Assembly (NCBI GenBank): GCA_035653295.1
Contig: DASRCB010000406.1
Coordinates: forward strand, 1 to 15,249
Reading direction: 5' to 3'
From: DASRCB01 sp035653295
GTDB taxonomy: Bacteria; Acidobacteriota; Terriglobia; Bryobacterales; Bryobacteraceae
Length of the DNA stretch: 15,249 nucleotides
This document shows positions 1-7,945 of the stretch, one piece after another. Position 1 is the stretch's first letter. Each line of letters starts with the position of its first letter. The translations under genes were made by a program, and so were the position numbers. The notes under the pieces were generated by a model that ran no database searches, was not told where the DNA came from, and saw only the letters and a list, made by a program, of their open reading frames with translations.

Positions 1-1
1 G

Positions 2-1039
2 ACGGTGCTGCGGATAACAGGCGGCCTGGGTGCCGTTACGAACCTGAGCGACCGATTTCCCTGGGGGCTGTGGGTCGGCTTTGACGTGCTTTGCGGGGTC
101 GGTCTCGCCGCCGGCGGATTCACACTGGTGGCGGCCGTGCACCTGTTCAACATCGAGCGCTATAAGCCGATCGTCCGGCCCGCCGTGCTGACCGCATTTC
201 TCGGCTATCAGCTCGTGGTGCTGGCGCTGCTGTTCGATCTCGGCCGCCCGTATAACATCTGGCATCCGCTGATCATGTGGAATCCGCACTCGGTGATGTT
301 CGAGGTCGCCTGGTGCGTGACGCTCTACAGCACCGTTCTGTCGCTCGAGTTTCTGCCCGCGGTGCTGGAGCGCCTGCGCTGGCATCGCACGCTGCGCTGG
401 CTAAGCATGGTGTCGGTCCCGCTGGTGATTGCCGGCGTGCTGCTGTCCACGCTGCATCAATCCTCACTTGGAAGCCTGTACTTGATCGTTCCCAACAAGC
501 TCGATGCGTTGTGGTACTCGCCCATGCTGCCGGTCTTCTTCTTTGTCTCCGCGGTGTGCGTCGGGCTGGCCATGACCATTTTCGAATCGTGGCACAGCAG
601 CCGCGCTTTCGGCCGGCAACTGGAAATGCCGCTGCTCGAAGGCATGGGACGGCTGCTGGCGGTGCTGCTCGCTGTTTTTCTCACCACGCGCTTCATGGAC
701 CTGCTGCACCGGGACGCCCTGCGCCTGCTTATTCAGGCGCGCACCGAGACCTGGCTTTTTGCTCTGGAGACGGCGCTGCTCGCCGCGCCGATGCTGCTGC
801 TGTTTTTTGATCGCGTGCGGCATAACCCGGGCGCGCTCTACGCCTGCGCCCTGCTGGTCGTCTTCGGATTCATCGCCAATCGACTCAACGTGAGCATTAC
901 CGGAATGGAAGCCGCCTCAGGGGTGACCTACACGCCGAAATGGAGCGAGATTGCTGTCACGCTCGCGATCATCGCCCTGGGGTTTGCCGTTTTCCGCGCC
1001 GCCGTGCGCCACCTGCCGGTCTTTGGCAAAGGTTCGTGA
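2..1039 (+). CDS. NrfD/HybB-family integral membrane subunit, 5' partial
   Basis: This is a polytopic quinol-interacting membrane subunit of the NrfD (PsrC/HybB) family. Such subunits exchange electrons between the quinone pool and a periplasmic iron-sulfur or multiheme partner. The visible 344 residues contain about eight to nine hydrophobic segments and HybB-like signatures: GLGAVTNLSDRFPWGLWVGF near residues 7-26, FDLGRP near 77-82, WNPHSVMFE near 92-100 and LSTLHQSSLGSLYLIVPNKL near 148-166. The reading frame stays open to the window edge. Family members normally begin with one further transmembrane helix before the GLGAVTNL motif, so the GTG at position 5 is probably internal and the true start lies upstream. 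The stop is 7 nt before the sensor kinase start, implying one operon. No hydrogenase or 4Fe-4S subunit is in view, so the exact complex (Hyb, Qrc-like, Psr-like or ACIII-like) cannot be named. Confidence 0.85.
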   Translation, partial: TVLRITGGLGAVTNLSDRFPWGLWVGFDVLCGVGLAAGGFTLVAAVHLFNIERYKPIVRPAVLTAFLGYQLVVLALLFDLGRPYNIWHPLIMWNPHSVMFEVAWCVTLYSTVLSLEFLPAVLERLRWHRTLRWLSMVSVPLVIAGVLLSTLHQSSLGSLYLIVPNKLDALWYSPMLPVFFFVSAVCVGLAMTIFESWHSSRAFGRQLEMPLLEGMGRLLAVLLAVFLTTRFMDLLHRDALRLLIQARTETWLFALETALLAAPMLLLFFDRVRHNPGALYACALLVVFGFIANRLNVSITGMEAASGVTYTPKWSEIAVTLAIIALGFAVFRAAVRHLPVFGKGS

Positions 1040-1041
1040 GG
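1037..1041 (+). promoter_or_regulatory. Ribosome binding site of the sensor kinase
   Basis: A GAGG core (1038-1041) overlaps the stop codon of the NrfD gene and sits 5 nt before the ATG at 1047. It supports this start over the in-frame ATG at 951, which would lie within the NrfD coding region and would add a 32-residue stretch with no family resemblance ahead of a typical membrane-anchor N-terminus. Confidence 0.6.
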
Positions 1042-1046
1042 CGGGC

Positions 1047-2675
1047 ATGCGCCTGAGCCTCGCGACGAAACTCACCCTGAGCCTGTTCGGCGGGGCGGTG
1101 CTCATTTTCGCGGTTTTCGGATATCTCGATCTGCGGATGCAGCGGCGCCATCTGGAGGAAACCATCCTCGAAGCGGCAGACCGCGTGAGCGACCTCATCC
1201 AGCGCAGCACGCGGTATCAAATGCTGCACAACGATCGAGAGGCCATGTTTCAGGCCATTCGTGACATGGGCAGCGAGCCCGGCATCCGCCGCATTCGCAT
1301 CTTCAACAAGGAAGGCCGCATCAGCTTCTCCACGGTCCCACGGGAAACGGGGGCGGTGGTGGACAAACAGGCCGAGGCCTGCTATGGCTGCCACAGGCGC
1401 GGCGCTCCGCTGGTCCGGCTGGAGCGGCCCGATCGGGCGCGCATCTTTGTTGAGAACGGCGAACGCGTGCTGGCCGTAATCCGGCCGATTGAGAACCAGC
1501 CTTCCTGCTGGCAGTCGGACTGTCATTTCCACTCGTCCGACCAGCAGGTGCTGGGAGTCATCGACGCGCATCTGACGCTGGCGAAGGTGGACGCGCGCCA
1601 GGCCGCACAGCGCTCTCAGGCGATCCGCGTCACGGCGCTTGCGCTGGGGCTTCTGTGCGGCGCCAGCATGTTGTTCGTGTGGCGTCTGGTGTACCGGCCG
1701 CTCCATGACCTGCGAGGCGGCATGCGGCGGATCGCGCGCGGGGATCTCGGTTATCGGGTCGCGGTTCGTTCCCGTGACGAACTGGGCGAGGTTGCCGAGG
1801 CCTTCAACCACATGGCTGGCGACCTTGCGGCAGCGCGGGAAGAGCTCACGGCGTGGGCGCGCACGCTGGAGCAGCGCGTGGAGCAGAAGGCGATCGAGCT
1901 GGAACGGGCGAACAAGCTGATGGCCACCAGCGAGCGCATGGCCTCGCTCGGGCGGCTGGCCGCGACGGTGGCGCACGAGGTCAACAATCCGCTTTTCGGC
2001 ATTCTCAACTACGCCCGCCTCACACGTAAGGATGTGGAGCGCGCCGATCCGCCGCCGGCCACCCGCGAGCGCATGCTGGAGCAGCTGCAGATCATCGAGC
2101 GCGAGAGCCGCCGCTGCGGCGAACTGATGCGCAACCTGCTGATGTTCGCCCGCCAGTCGCCGCGGCGCATCGAGTCCGCCGATCTGAACGAAACCATCGG
2201 CCGCGCCATCGCCCTGGTCCGGCACCGCTACGAGCTGAGCGGCATTGCGCTCGAAGAGCAACTGGCGCCGGATCTGCCGCGCGTGCCCTGCGACGCCAAT
2301 CAGGTCCAGCAGGTTGTGCTGGGCCTGCTGGTAAATGCCGCCGAGGCCATGCCGCGAGGGGGCCGCGTGCAAATCGCCTCTGCGCTGGACGACCACGCCG
2401 GATTCGCCGTCATCCGGGTGCGCGACGACGGTCCGGGAATTCCTGCGGACGTGCTGCCACAGGTATTCGAGCCCTTCTTCACCACGAAGGAGGACGAGCA
2501 CCGGACCGGCCTCGGGCTGGCGGTGGCGCGCAGCATCGTGGAGCAGCATGGCGGCGTGATCACGGTGCAATCGGCCGAAGGCGCCGGGGCCGAGTTCGCC
2601 ATTCGTCTTCCGCTGGCCACAGCCGCGCGAGAACCTGAGCCGGCGCCGAGTGGCGCAGCGGGGGTCACCTCATGA
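1047..2675 (+). CDS. Membrane sensor histidine kinase with two c-type heme motifs
   Basis: This 542-residue kinase has a helix at about 9-27 and an extracytoplasmic sensor domain at about 30-190. The sensor contains CYGCH (112-116) and CWQSDCH (154-160), a CX2CH and a CX4CH motif, both usable for covalent heme c attachment. A second helix (about 194-214) leads into HAMP (about 215-267) and a short coiled coil. The HisKA H-box has His310 in VAHEVNNPLFG. The ATPase domain has the N-box around Asn430, DDGPGIP (460-466), FEPFFTTK (474-481) and TGLGL (487-491). The ATP-lid glycines before TGLGL are sparse (EDEHR precedes it). It probably autophosphorylates on His310 in response to redox state or a heme ligand and passes phosphate to the regulator encoded next, whose start overlaps its stop. 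The signal itself is inference; the kinase assignment is secure. Confidence 0.93.
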   Translation: MRLSLATKLTLSLFGGAVLIFAVFGYLDLRMQRRHLEETILEAADRVSDLIQRSTRYQMLHNDREAMFQAIRDMGSEPGIRRIRIFNKEGRISFSTVPRETGAVVDKQAEACYGCHRRGAPLVRLERPDRARIFVENGERVLAVIRPIENQPSCWQSDCHFHSSDQQVLGVIDAHLTLAKVDARQAAQRSQAIRVTALALGLLCGASMLFVWRLVYRPLHDLRGGMRRIARGDLGYRVAVRSRDELGEVAEAFNHMAGDLAAAREELTAWARTLEQRVEQKAIELERANKLMATSERMASLGRLAATVAHEVNNPLFGILNYARLTRKDVERADPPPATRERMLEQLQIIERESRRCGELMRNLLMFARQSPRRIESADLNETIGRAIALVRHRYELSGIALEEQLAPDLPRVPCDANQVQQVVLGLLVNAAEAMPRGGRVQIASALDDHAGFAVIRVRDDGPGIPADVLPQVFEPFFTTKEDEHRTGLGLAVARSIVEQHGGVITVQSAEGAGAEFAIRLPLATAAREPEPAPSGAAGVTS

Positions 2676-4015
2676 AGGGTAGAATTCTCATCGTCGACGA
2701 CGAGCAGGTGGTGCGTGATTCGCTCGACCGCATCTTCGTCGACGAAGGTTTCGAAGTGCGCGCAGTCGGCAGCGGGCGCGCCGCGCTGGAAGGGCTGACC
2801 GCCGGCGCTTTCGATGTCGCGCTGATCGACATTCGCATGCCCGGCATGGATGGCATGGAGCTGCAGGAGCATCTGCGTCAGGCCGACCCCGACCTGCTCA
2901 TCGTGATCATGACCGGATACGCTTCGGTGGAAACCGCCGTGCAGGGTTTGAAGAACGGCGCGTGGGACTACATCGTGAAGCCGGTGGATCCGGATGAGTT
3001 GCTGCACCTGGTGAATCGCGCGGTGGAGCATCGCGGCGCGCGGCGCGAGGTGGCGCGGCTGCGTGAGAACCTGCAGGAGATCTTCCCGAAAACCGTGCTG
3101 GTGGGCCGCAGCCCGGCCATGAAGCGCGTTATCGAGCTGGTGGAGATGGTGGCGCCCACGGAGGCCACCGTTCTTATCAGCGGCGAGAGTGGTACGGGAA
3201 AAGAGGTGGTGGCCCGCGCGATTCATGCCGCCAGCCCACGGCGGCACATGCCCATGGTGGTAATTCACTGCGGCGCCCTGACGGAATCGCTGCTGGAGAG
3301 CGAGCTTTTCGGTCACGAGCGCGGCGCCTTTACCGGAGCGCAGTTCCGGCGGCGGGGCAAGTTCGAAGTCGCCGATGGCGGCACGGTGTTCCTGGACGAG
3401 ATCAGCGACATCAGCCTCAGGACACAGACCGACCTGCTCCGCGTACTGCAGGAGAAGGAGATTGTGCGCGTCGGCGGGGCGCAGCAGGTGAAGGTGGATT
3501 TCCGCTGCATCGCCGCGACCAACAAAAGCCTGGAAGAGCTGGTGAAGGCCGGCGCCTTCCGGCCGGACCTTTATTACCGGCTGCACGTGTTCGTCATCGA
3601 CATGCCGCCGCTGCGGGAGCGCCGCGAGGATATCCCCCTACTGCTCGATTACTTCCTGCACAAGTTCTGCGAAGCTACGAACCGCGACGTTCCGCGGGTC
3701 GCGCCCGCTGTTGTCGACACCCTGGTGGCTCACGACTGGCCTGGCAATGTGCGCGAGCTTGAAAATGCAGTCGAGCGGGCTTTGGTGCTGGGGCGCAACG
3801 GCGAGATCGGGCCGGGGCATTTTTCGCTCGGGATGCGCGGCGAGCCGGCCACCGCCGGGCGCACCCTGGAGGACGTGGAGCGCGCGCACATCGAGCGTGT
3901 CATCCAGGAATGCGACGGCAATCTGTCCCGCGCCGCTCGCGTGCTGGATATCGACCGCACCACGCTCTATCACAAGCTGAAGAAGTACCGCGGGCCGCAA
4001 CAGACTCCGGCGTGA
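2672..4015 (+). CDS. NtrC-family sigma-54-dependent response regulator
   Basis: This 447-residue protein has a complete three-domain NtrC layout. The receiver domain (about 4-118) has acidic residues D9/D10, phospho-acceptor Asp53 in LIDIRMPG, Thr81 and Lys103. The AAA+ domain (about 142-372) has Walker A GESGTGKE (171-178), the sigma-54 contact loop GAFTGA (218-223), Walker B GGTVFLDE (236-243) and the arginine-finger region RPDLYYRL (297-304). A Fis-type helix-turn-helix spans about 400-440. All key residues are intact, so it should be an active enhancer-binding activator. Its ATG overlaps the kinase stop as ATGA (2672-2675), so the two are translationally coupled and form a cognate pair. 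No -24/-12 sigma-54 promoter was recognised by eye in this window, so its targets are probably elsewhere or upstream of the truncated operon. Confidence 0.96.
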   Translation: MKGRILIVDDEQVVRDSLDRIFVDEGFEVRAVGSGRAALEGLTAGAFDVALIDIRMPGMDGMELQEHLRQADPDLLIVIMTGYASVETAVQGLKNGAWDYIVKPVDPDELLHLVNRAVEHRGARREVARLRENLQEIFPKTVLVGRSPAMKRVIELVEMVAPTEATVLISGESGTGKEVVARAIHAASPRRHMPMVVIHCGALTESLLESELFGHERGAFTGAQFRRRGKFEVADGGTVFLDEISDISLRTQTDLLRVLQEKEIVRVGGAQQVKVDFRCIAATNKSLEELVKAGAFRPDLYYRLHVFVIDMPPLRERREDIPLLLDYFLHKFCEATNRDVPRVAPAVVDTLVAHDWPGNVRELENAVERALVLGRNGEIGPGHFSLGMRGEPATAGRTLEDVERAHIERVIQECDGNLSRAARVLDIDRTTLYHKLKKYRGPQQTPA

Positions 4016-4542
4016 GCACCGCCGCCCTCCACATCCTCATCGTCCCCGCGGGCGTAGAACGCGAAGTGGCCGCCTCCCTCGCTCCCGGGCTGCAAAGCGC
4101 GTTCGGGCATCCGTGCAGTCTCAGCGAACGCGCTCTGGACGCACGCGGAGCGCTCGATGCGTACCGCCGTCAGCACCGCTCAACGGTGCTGCTGGAAATG
4201 CTGGAGACCAATTTCACCGACTGGCGCGTGCTGGGCGTTGCGGCCGTCGACCTCTTCGTCCCGGTGCTGACCTTCGTCTTTGGCGAAGCACAGGTGGGCG
4301 GCCGATGCGCCGTCATTTCCACGCATCGCCTGCGCGAAGAGGCCTACGGCCTGCCGTCCCATCCTGCTCTGCTGAGCGAGCGGCTGCTGAAGGAGGCCGT
4401 CCACGAGCTCGGGCACACCTTCGGCCTGCGACATTGTGACGACTGGACCTGCGCAATGCACTCCAGCCATGCCGTGGAGGCGATCGACCTCAAGACCGCG
4501 CGGCTCTGCGAACAGTGCCGTATGCGGCTCGGCAGGCAATAA
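4012..4542 (+). CDS. amzA: Archaemetzincin-family zinc metalloprotease
   Basis: This is a 176-residue metzincin-like zinc protease, about the usual size of prokaryotic archaemetzincins. Near the C-terminus it carries the family signature: HELGHTFGLRH (131-141, zinc-binding His131/His135/His141, catalytic Glu132), Cys142 and Cys147 (CX4C), Met149 of the Met-turn-like CAM, and CEQC (166-169). The four cysteines would bind a second structural zinc. There are 16 residues between Met149 and Cys166, about one fewer than the consensus I recall. The GTG start overlaps the regulator's stop as GTGA (4012-4015) with no clear Shine-Dalgarno site, so translation is probably coupled. A longer frame is open upstream but lies inside the regulator's HTH coding sequence. 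There is no signal peptide, so a cytoplasmic enzyme is expected. Its substrate and its relation to the two-component system are unknown. Confidence 0.9.
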   Translation: MSTAALHILIVPAGVEREVAASLAPGLQSAFGHPCSLSERALDARGALDAYRRQHRSTVLLEMLETNFTDWRVLGVAAVDLFVPVLTFVFGEAQVGGRCAVISTHRLREEAYGLPSHPALLSERLLKEAVHELGHTFGLRHCDDWTCAMHSSHAVEAIDLKTARLCEQCRMRLGRQ

Positions 4543-4673
4543 ATCCGCCGCAACCGCGCGCCGCTGTTCCGGCGTCTCAACTGGCAGGGAAGAAGACACC
4601 GAGTGCGGGCCGCACGCGCGGGCGCGCCCCGCTCGGCGGCTTACGTCAGAACGTATCCGATACGATAGAGTTA
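4543..4673. other. GC-rich palindromic spacer between amzA and the SpeE-like gene
   Basis: This 131-nt stretch lies between amzA and the favoured start of the next gene. It contains a 13-bp interrupted palindrome at 4603-4615 (GTGCGG-G-CCGCAC), a 10-bp perfect palindrome GGGCGCGCCC at 4620-4629, and a possible enclosing stem of GCGGG (4605-4609) with CCCGC (4628-4632). No T-tract follows, so it is not a classical terminator. A weak -10-like TACGAT sits at 4661-4666 without a good -35. If the next gene instead starts at the ATG at 4515, this stretch codes for a basic, low-complexity N-terminus. Confidence 0.35.
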
Positions 4674-7070
4674 TTGTCTCGTGTCAGCTCCAGAACCGAA
4701 GCTCGCCTGAGCTGGCCGCAGCTGTACCTTGGTGTCGCATTCACCAGTCTTGCAACGCTGCTGCTCGAGCTCTCGCTAACCCGCATCTACTCCGTCGTTT
4801 TCTACTATCATTTCGCGTTCCTCGCCATTTCGCTGGCGTTGTTCGGCCTTGGCGCGGGCGGCGTCTTTTCTTACTACATCGCCTCACGCGGCCGTGATTT
4901 CTTCTCGCGGCTCGGCGTGCTGGCTGCGCTGAACGGCATCGCCGTTGTACTTTCGCTTGCCTTCATCATCACCCGTCCCGCGCAGATGGGCGATGTCAAG
5001 CTTGCACTCATTTATTTCGCCAGCGCCATTCCGTTCTTTCTCTCCGGCACGGTCCTGTCGCTGGCGATCGGAGCTACGGTGGAGCGCGTGAACCGCGTGT
5101 ACTTTTTCGATCTCACCGGAGCCTCCGTCGGCTGCCTCGCCCTGGTTCCTCTGTTGAATCTGACCGGCGGCCCCAACACCGTGATCGGCGCGGGCGTGCT
5201 GTTCGCGGTCTCCGCCGCGCTGTGGTTCAACCTCGCCCAGAGCGCGCGAGGGCGCGTGCTCGGCGTAGTGGCAGCGCTGGCCGTCTTCTCCCTTATCCCG
5301 CTGAACTGGAGATGGCACATTCTGGATATTCACAACGCCAAGGGCCAGAAGCTTCCGCCGGAGATGTTCGTCAAGTGGAACAGCTTTTCGCGCATTGCCA
5401 TTGTGCCGCAGGGCGGTGGATGGGGTATCGTCATCGACGCCGACGCGGCCACCGGCATCGCCCCATTCGACGTCGATCATCTGACCCGGCAGGACGTCGA
5501 AACACTGCTGTATCACGGCCCCGGGTTTGCCTACGTGGCGCGGCCGGCGGCGAAAACCCTGATCATCGGACCCGGCGGCGGCTGGGATGTCGCCCGCGCC
5601 TTCGCCTCCGGAAGCCGCGACATCACCGGGGTGGAGATCAATCCCATCATCGCCACCACCATCATGCGCGAGAAATTCCCGCACATGAGCCACGACCTTT
5701 ATCTGCGGCCCGAGGTTCATATCCACGTCGAAGACGGGCGGAGCTTCGTGCGGCGAACAACTGAAAAATACCAGGTTCTCCAGGCCACGCTGGTGGACAC
5801 GTGGGCCTCGACAGCCGCGGGCGCGTTCGCTTTGTCGGAAAACAATCTGTACACTACGGACGCCTTCTACGATTACCTCGACCACCTCACACCCGATGGG
5901 TTGCTGTCGTTCACGCGGTGGGGATTCAAGCCGCCGCGCGAATCGCTTCGCCTGCTTACGCTCGCCTCGGTTGCGCTAAAACGGCTTGGCGAAACCGAGC
6001 CGTGGCGGCACATCGCCGTCATCCGCGAGAATGCCGAGAACATTAACGGCTGGGGCGCGCAGGATACCGTGCTCATCTTCCGGCGTCCCATGAGCGATCA
6101 GGACATCGCGCGCATCCAGGACGGCGTATCTCGCTTCCACTTCGTCGAGAAGGTGTACCTGCCCGGCGACCCGGCGTCGAGCAGCGCCTTCGCGGCCATG
6201 CTGCTGGCGCCCGACCCGCACGAATTCCGCGCGCATTACCAGTACGACGTGTCGGCTGTCAGCGACGACCGGCCGTTCTTTTTCTACACGGTGCAGCCCC
6301 GGGATGTCTGGAATTACCTGCTCCATGCCGGCCGCAATTCCGCCGACTACAAGATCAACAAGGCCGTCCCGCTGCTGTTCGGGCTGGTGGGAATCAGCAT
6401 TATCGCCACGATCATCGTGCTGGCCCTCCCGCCCATGCTGCTGGGCAGCCGCCTGCCCGCCGAGCGGGGCGTGCGCACTTTCCTCTGGTACTTCGTCTGC
6501 ATTGGAGCCGGCTACATCCTCATCCAGGTGGCGCTCATCCAGAAATTCGTCCTGTTCCTCGGACATCCCACCTACGCCCTGACGGTGATCATCTTCTCCA
6601 TGCTGTTGTCGAGCGGGCTCGGTTCTTATTTCAGCCGCGGGATCGTGTCGGGACTCGGCGATCGGCTGCGCCTGGTGCTGCTGGGCATTGCCGGCCTGAT
6701 CGCAATCCTGGCGTTTATCGCCGCACCGCTCACGCAATCGGGCGTGGCCCTGCCGCTTGCCGCGCGGATGCTGATTACTGTGGTGTTGATCGCGCCCGCC
6801 GGGTTCCTGATGGGTATGCCATTTCCGACCGGTCTCGGCCGGCTGGAGCAGACGCATCCGCGCTCTGTGCGATGGGCCTGGGCGCTGAATGCCGCCTCGA
6901 GCGTGCTCGGATCGGCCGGAGCGATCTTTCTGGCGCTGTACCTCGGATTGCGCGTGACGCTGCTGATCGGAGCGGGCCTCTATTTGGGCGCGATGCTTTT
7001 CGCGCGGCTGCAATGGCGCGCCGAGCCTGCGTCCGTGCCGCACGGCGCGGCGCACTCGCTGGCTTCGTGA
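4674..7070 (+). CDS. Polytopic membrane protein with embedded spermidine-synthase-like domain
   Basis: About 798 residues from the TTG at 4674. Seven N-terminal hydrophobic helices (about 16-205) precede a soluble domain (about 215-545) and about seven more helices (from about 565 to the end). The soluble domain has the SAM-type nucleotide loop GPGGGWDVA from residue 299, the strand-end acid GVEINP, EDGRSF, and a spermidine-synthase-like stretch LVDTWASTAAGAFALSENNL. The last helices contain GMPFPTGL and WALNAASSVLGS, typical of large membrane-embedded SpeE-like proteins of environmental bacteria. Their substrate is unestablished, so aminopropyl transfer should not be assumed. Start choice: the only in-frame ATG nearby is 4515, inside amzA, which adds 53 basic, proline-rich residues. 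The TTG at 4674, with AGAG 3 nt upstream, gives the more family-like N-terminus. Its stop overlaps the next gene's start. Confidence 0.82.
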   Translation: MSRVSSRTEARLSWPQLYLGVAFTSLATLLLELSLTRIYSVVFYYHFAFLAISLALFGLGAGGVFSYYIASRGRDFFSRLGVLAALNGIAVVLSLAFIITRPAQMGDVKLALIYFASAIPFFLSGTVLSLAIGATVERVNRVYFFDLTGASVGCLALVPLLNLTGGPNTVIGAGVLFAVSAALWFNLAQSARGRVLGVVAALAVFSLIPLNWRWHILDIHNAKGQKLPPEMFVKWNSFSRIAIVPQGGGWGIVIDADAATGIAPFDVDHLTRQDVETLLYHGPGFAYVARPAAKTLIIGPGGGWDVARAFASGSRDITGVEINPIIATTIMREKFPHMSHDLYLRPEVHIHVEDGRSFVRRTTEKYQVLQATLVDTWASTAAGAFALSENNLYTTDAFYDYLDHLTPDGLLSFTRWGFKPPRESLRLLTLASVALKRLGETEPWRHIAVIRENAENINGWGAQDTVLIFRRPMSDQDIARIQDGVSRFHFVEKVYLPGDPASSSAFAAMLLAPDPHEFRAHYQYDVSAVSDDRPFFFYTVQPRDVWNYLLHAGRNSADYKINKAVPLLFGLVGISIIATIIVLALPPMLLGSRLPAERGVRTFLWYFVCIGAGYILIQVALIQKFVLFLGHPTYALTVIIFSMLLSSGLGSYFSRGIVSGLGDRLRLVLLGIAGLIAILAFIAAPLTQSGVALPLAARMLITVVLIAPAGFLMGMPFPTGLGRLEQTHPRSVRWAWALNAASSVLGSAGAIFLALYLGLRVTLLIGAGLYLGAMLFARLQWRAEPASVPHGAAHSLAS

Positions 7071-7945
7071 TCGTCTCCGCCAGCTATCGCACCGACATTC
7101 CCGCCTTCTATGGCGAATGGTTCATCAACCGCCTGCGCGCGGGTTTCTGCCGTTACAACAACCCGTATAACTCACAGGTGTGCACCGTCTCGCTGGCGCG
7201 CGCGGACGTGGACGGGTTCGTCTTCTGGACGAAGAACGCCGGACCGTTTCTGCCACGGTTTGCGGAAGTGCGCGAGAGAGGCTTTCCGTTCACCGTTCAG
7301 TACACGATCAACGGCTATCCACGCGCCCTGGAGCACTCGGTGGTCGACGCCGCCAAGTCCGTCGAACATGCGCGGCGGATCGCGGATGAATACGGACCCC
7401 GGGTCGTCGTATGGCGGTACGACACCATCGTGCATTCGAGTCTCACGTCCCATGAGTTTCACGTGGCGAACTTCGAGCGCCTCGCCACTGCTCTGGCCGG
7501 CGTGACAGACGAAGTCGTTGTCTCGTTCGCGCAGATCTACCGAAAAAGCCGCATCAACATGGATGCCGCTGCGCGCTTGTATGACTTCACCTGGTCCGAT
7601 CCGGAGCAGAACAAGAAAGCGTCGCTCGCTGGCGAACTGGCGGATATCGCGCGCACGCACGATATGCGCTTCACCGTCTGCTCGCAACGCGTTTTTCTCG
7701 AGCCCGGCCGGATCGAGGACGCGCGCTGCATTGACGCGGATCGCTTGGCCGCCGTTGCCGGCTATCCCATTCGAGGCGCCCTCCGCGGCAACCGCCCGGA
7801 ATGTGGCTGTCACGAATCGCGCGACATCGGCGAGTACGACACCTGTCCCCATGGCTGCGTGTATTGCTATGCGGTCCGCAATCGGGCTCTGGCCCAGCGC
7901 AGGTATCGCGCGCATGATGCGAACAGTGAGTTCCTTTTCGCATAG
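7067..7945 (+). CDS. DUF1848 family protein with C-terminal cysteine cluster
   Basis: This 292-residue protein opens with the DUF1848 hallmark VSASYRTDIPAFYGEWF, followed by DGFVFWTKN (49-57) and VVWRYDTI (114-121). The C-terminus has CGC (246-248), SRDIGEYDTC and CPHGCVYCYA (260-269). C260/C264/C267 form CX3CX2C, the spacing of a radical-SAM [4Fe-4S] cluster, but at the C-terminus rather than in the usual N-terminal position. Additional cysteines are C28, C39, C205 and C221. The GTG start at 7067 overlaps the membrane protein's stop as GTGA, without a Shine-Dalgarno site, so translation is probably coupled. No signal peptide or membrane helix is evident. An Fe-S role is likely from the motif, but the reaction is unknown. 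The family assignment is confident; any enzymatic activity is inference. Confidence 0.88.
   Translation: MIVSASYRTDIPAFYGEWFINRLRAGFCRYNNPYNSQVCTVSLARADVDGFVFWTKNAGPFLPRFAEVRERGFPFTVQYTINGYPRALEHSVVDAAKSVEHARRIADEYGPRVVVWRYDTIVHSSLTSHEFHVANFERLATALAGVTDEVVVSFAQIYRKSRINMDAAARLYDFTWSDPEQNKKASLAGELADIARTHDMRFTVCSQRVFLEPGRIEDARCIDADRLAAVAGYPIRGALRGNRPECGCHESRDIGEYDTCPHGCVYCYAVRNRALAQRRYRAHDANSEFLFA

Noticed and set aside
591..606. TGGCAC resembling the -24 half of a sigma-54 promoter
   Set aside because: It lies inside the NrfD coding sequence and has no TTGC at the required -12 spacing.
969..2570. Long minus-strand open frame (533 codons) opposite the sensor kinase
   Set aside because: It lies entirely antisense to a well-supported kinase, is low-complexity His/Arg/Gln/Ala-rich, and shows no recognisable domain. 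It is typical antisense openness in GC-rich DNA.
2300..3586. Minus-strand open frame (428 codons) opposite the kinase end and sigma-54 regulator
   Set aside because: It overlaps two confident genes, has unnatural composition and no motif. It is a shadow of codon bias.
4884..7055. Minus-strand open frames of 333 and 359 codons opposite the SpeE-like gene
   Set aside because: Both are antisense to a clear membrane protein, are charged and low-complexity, and show no domain.
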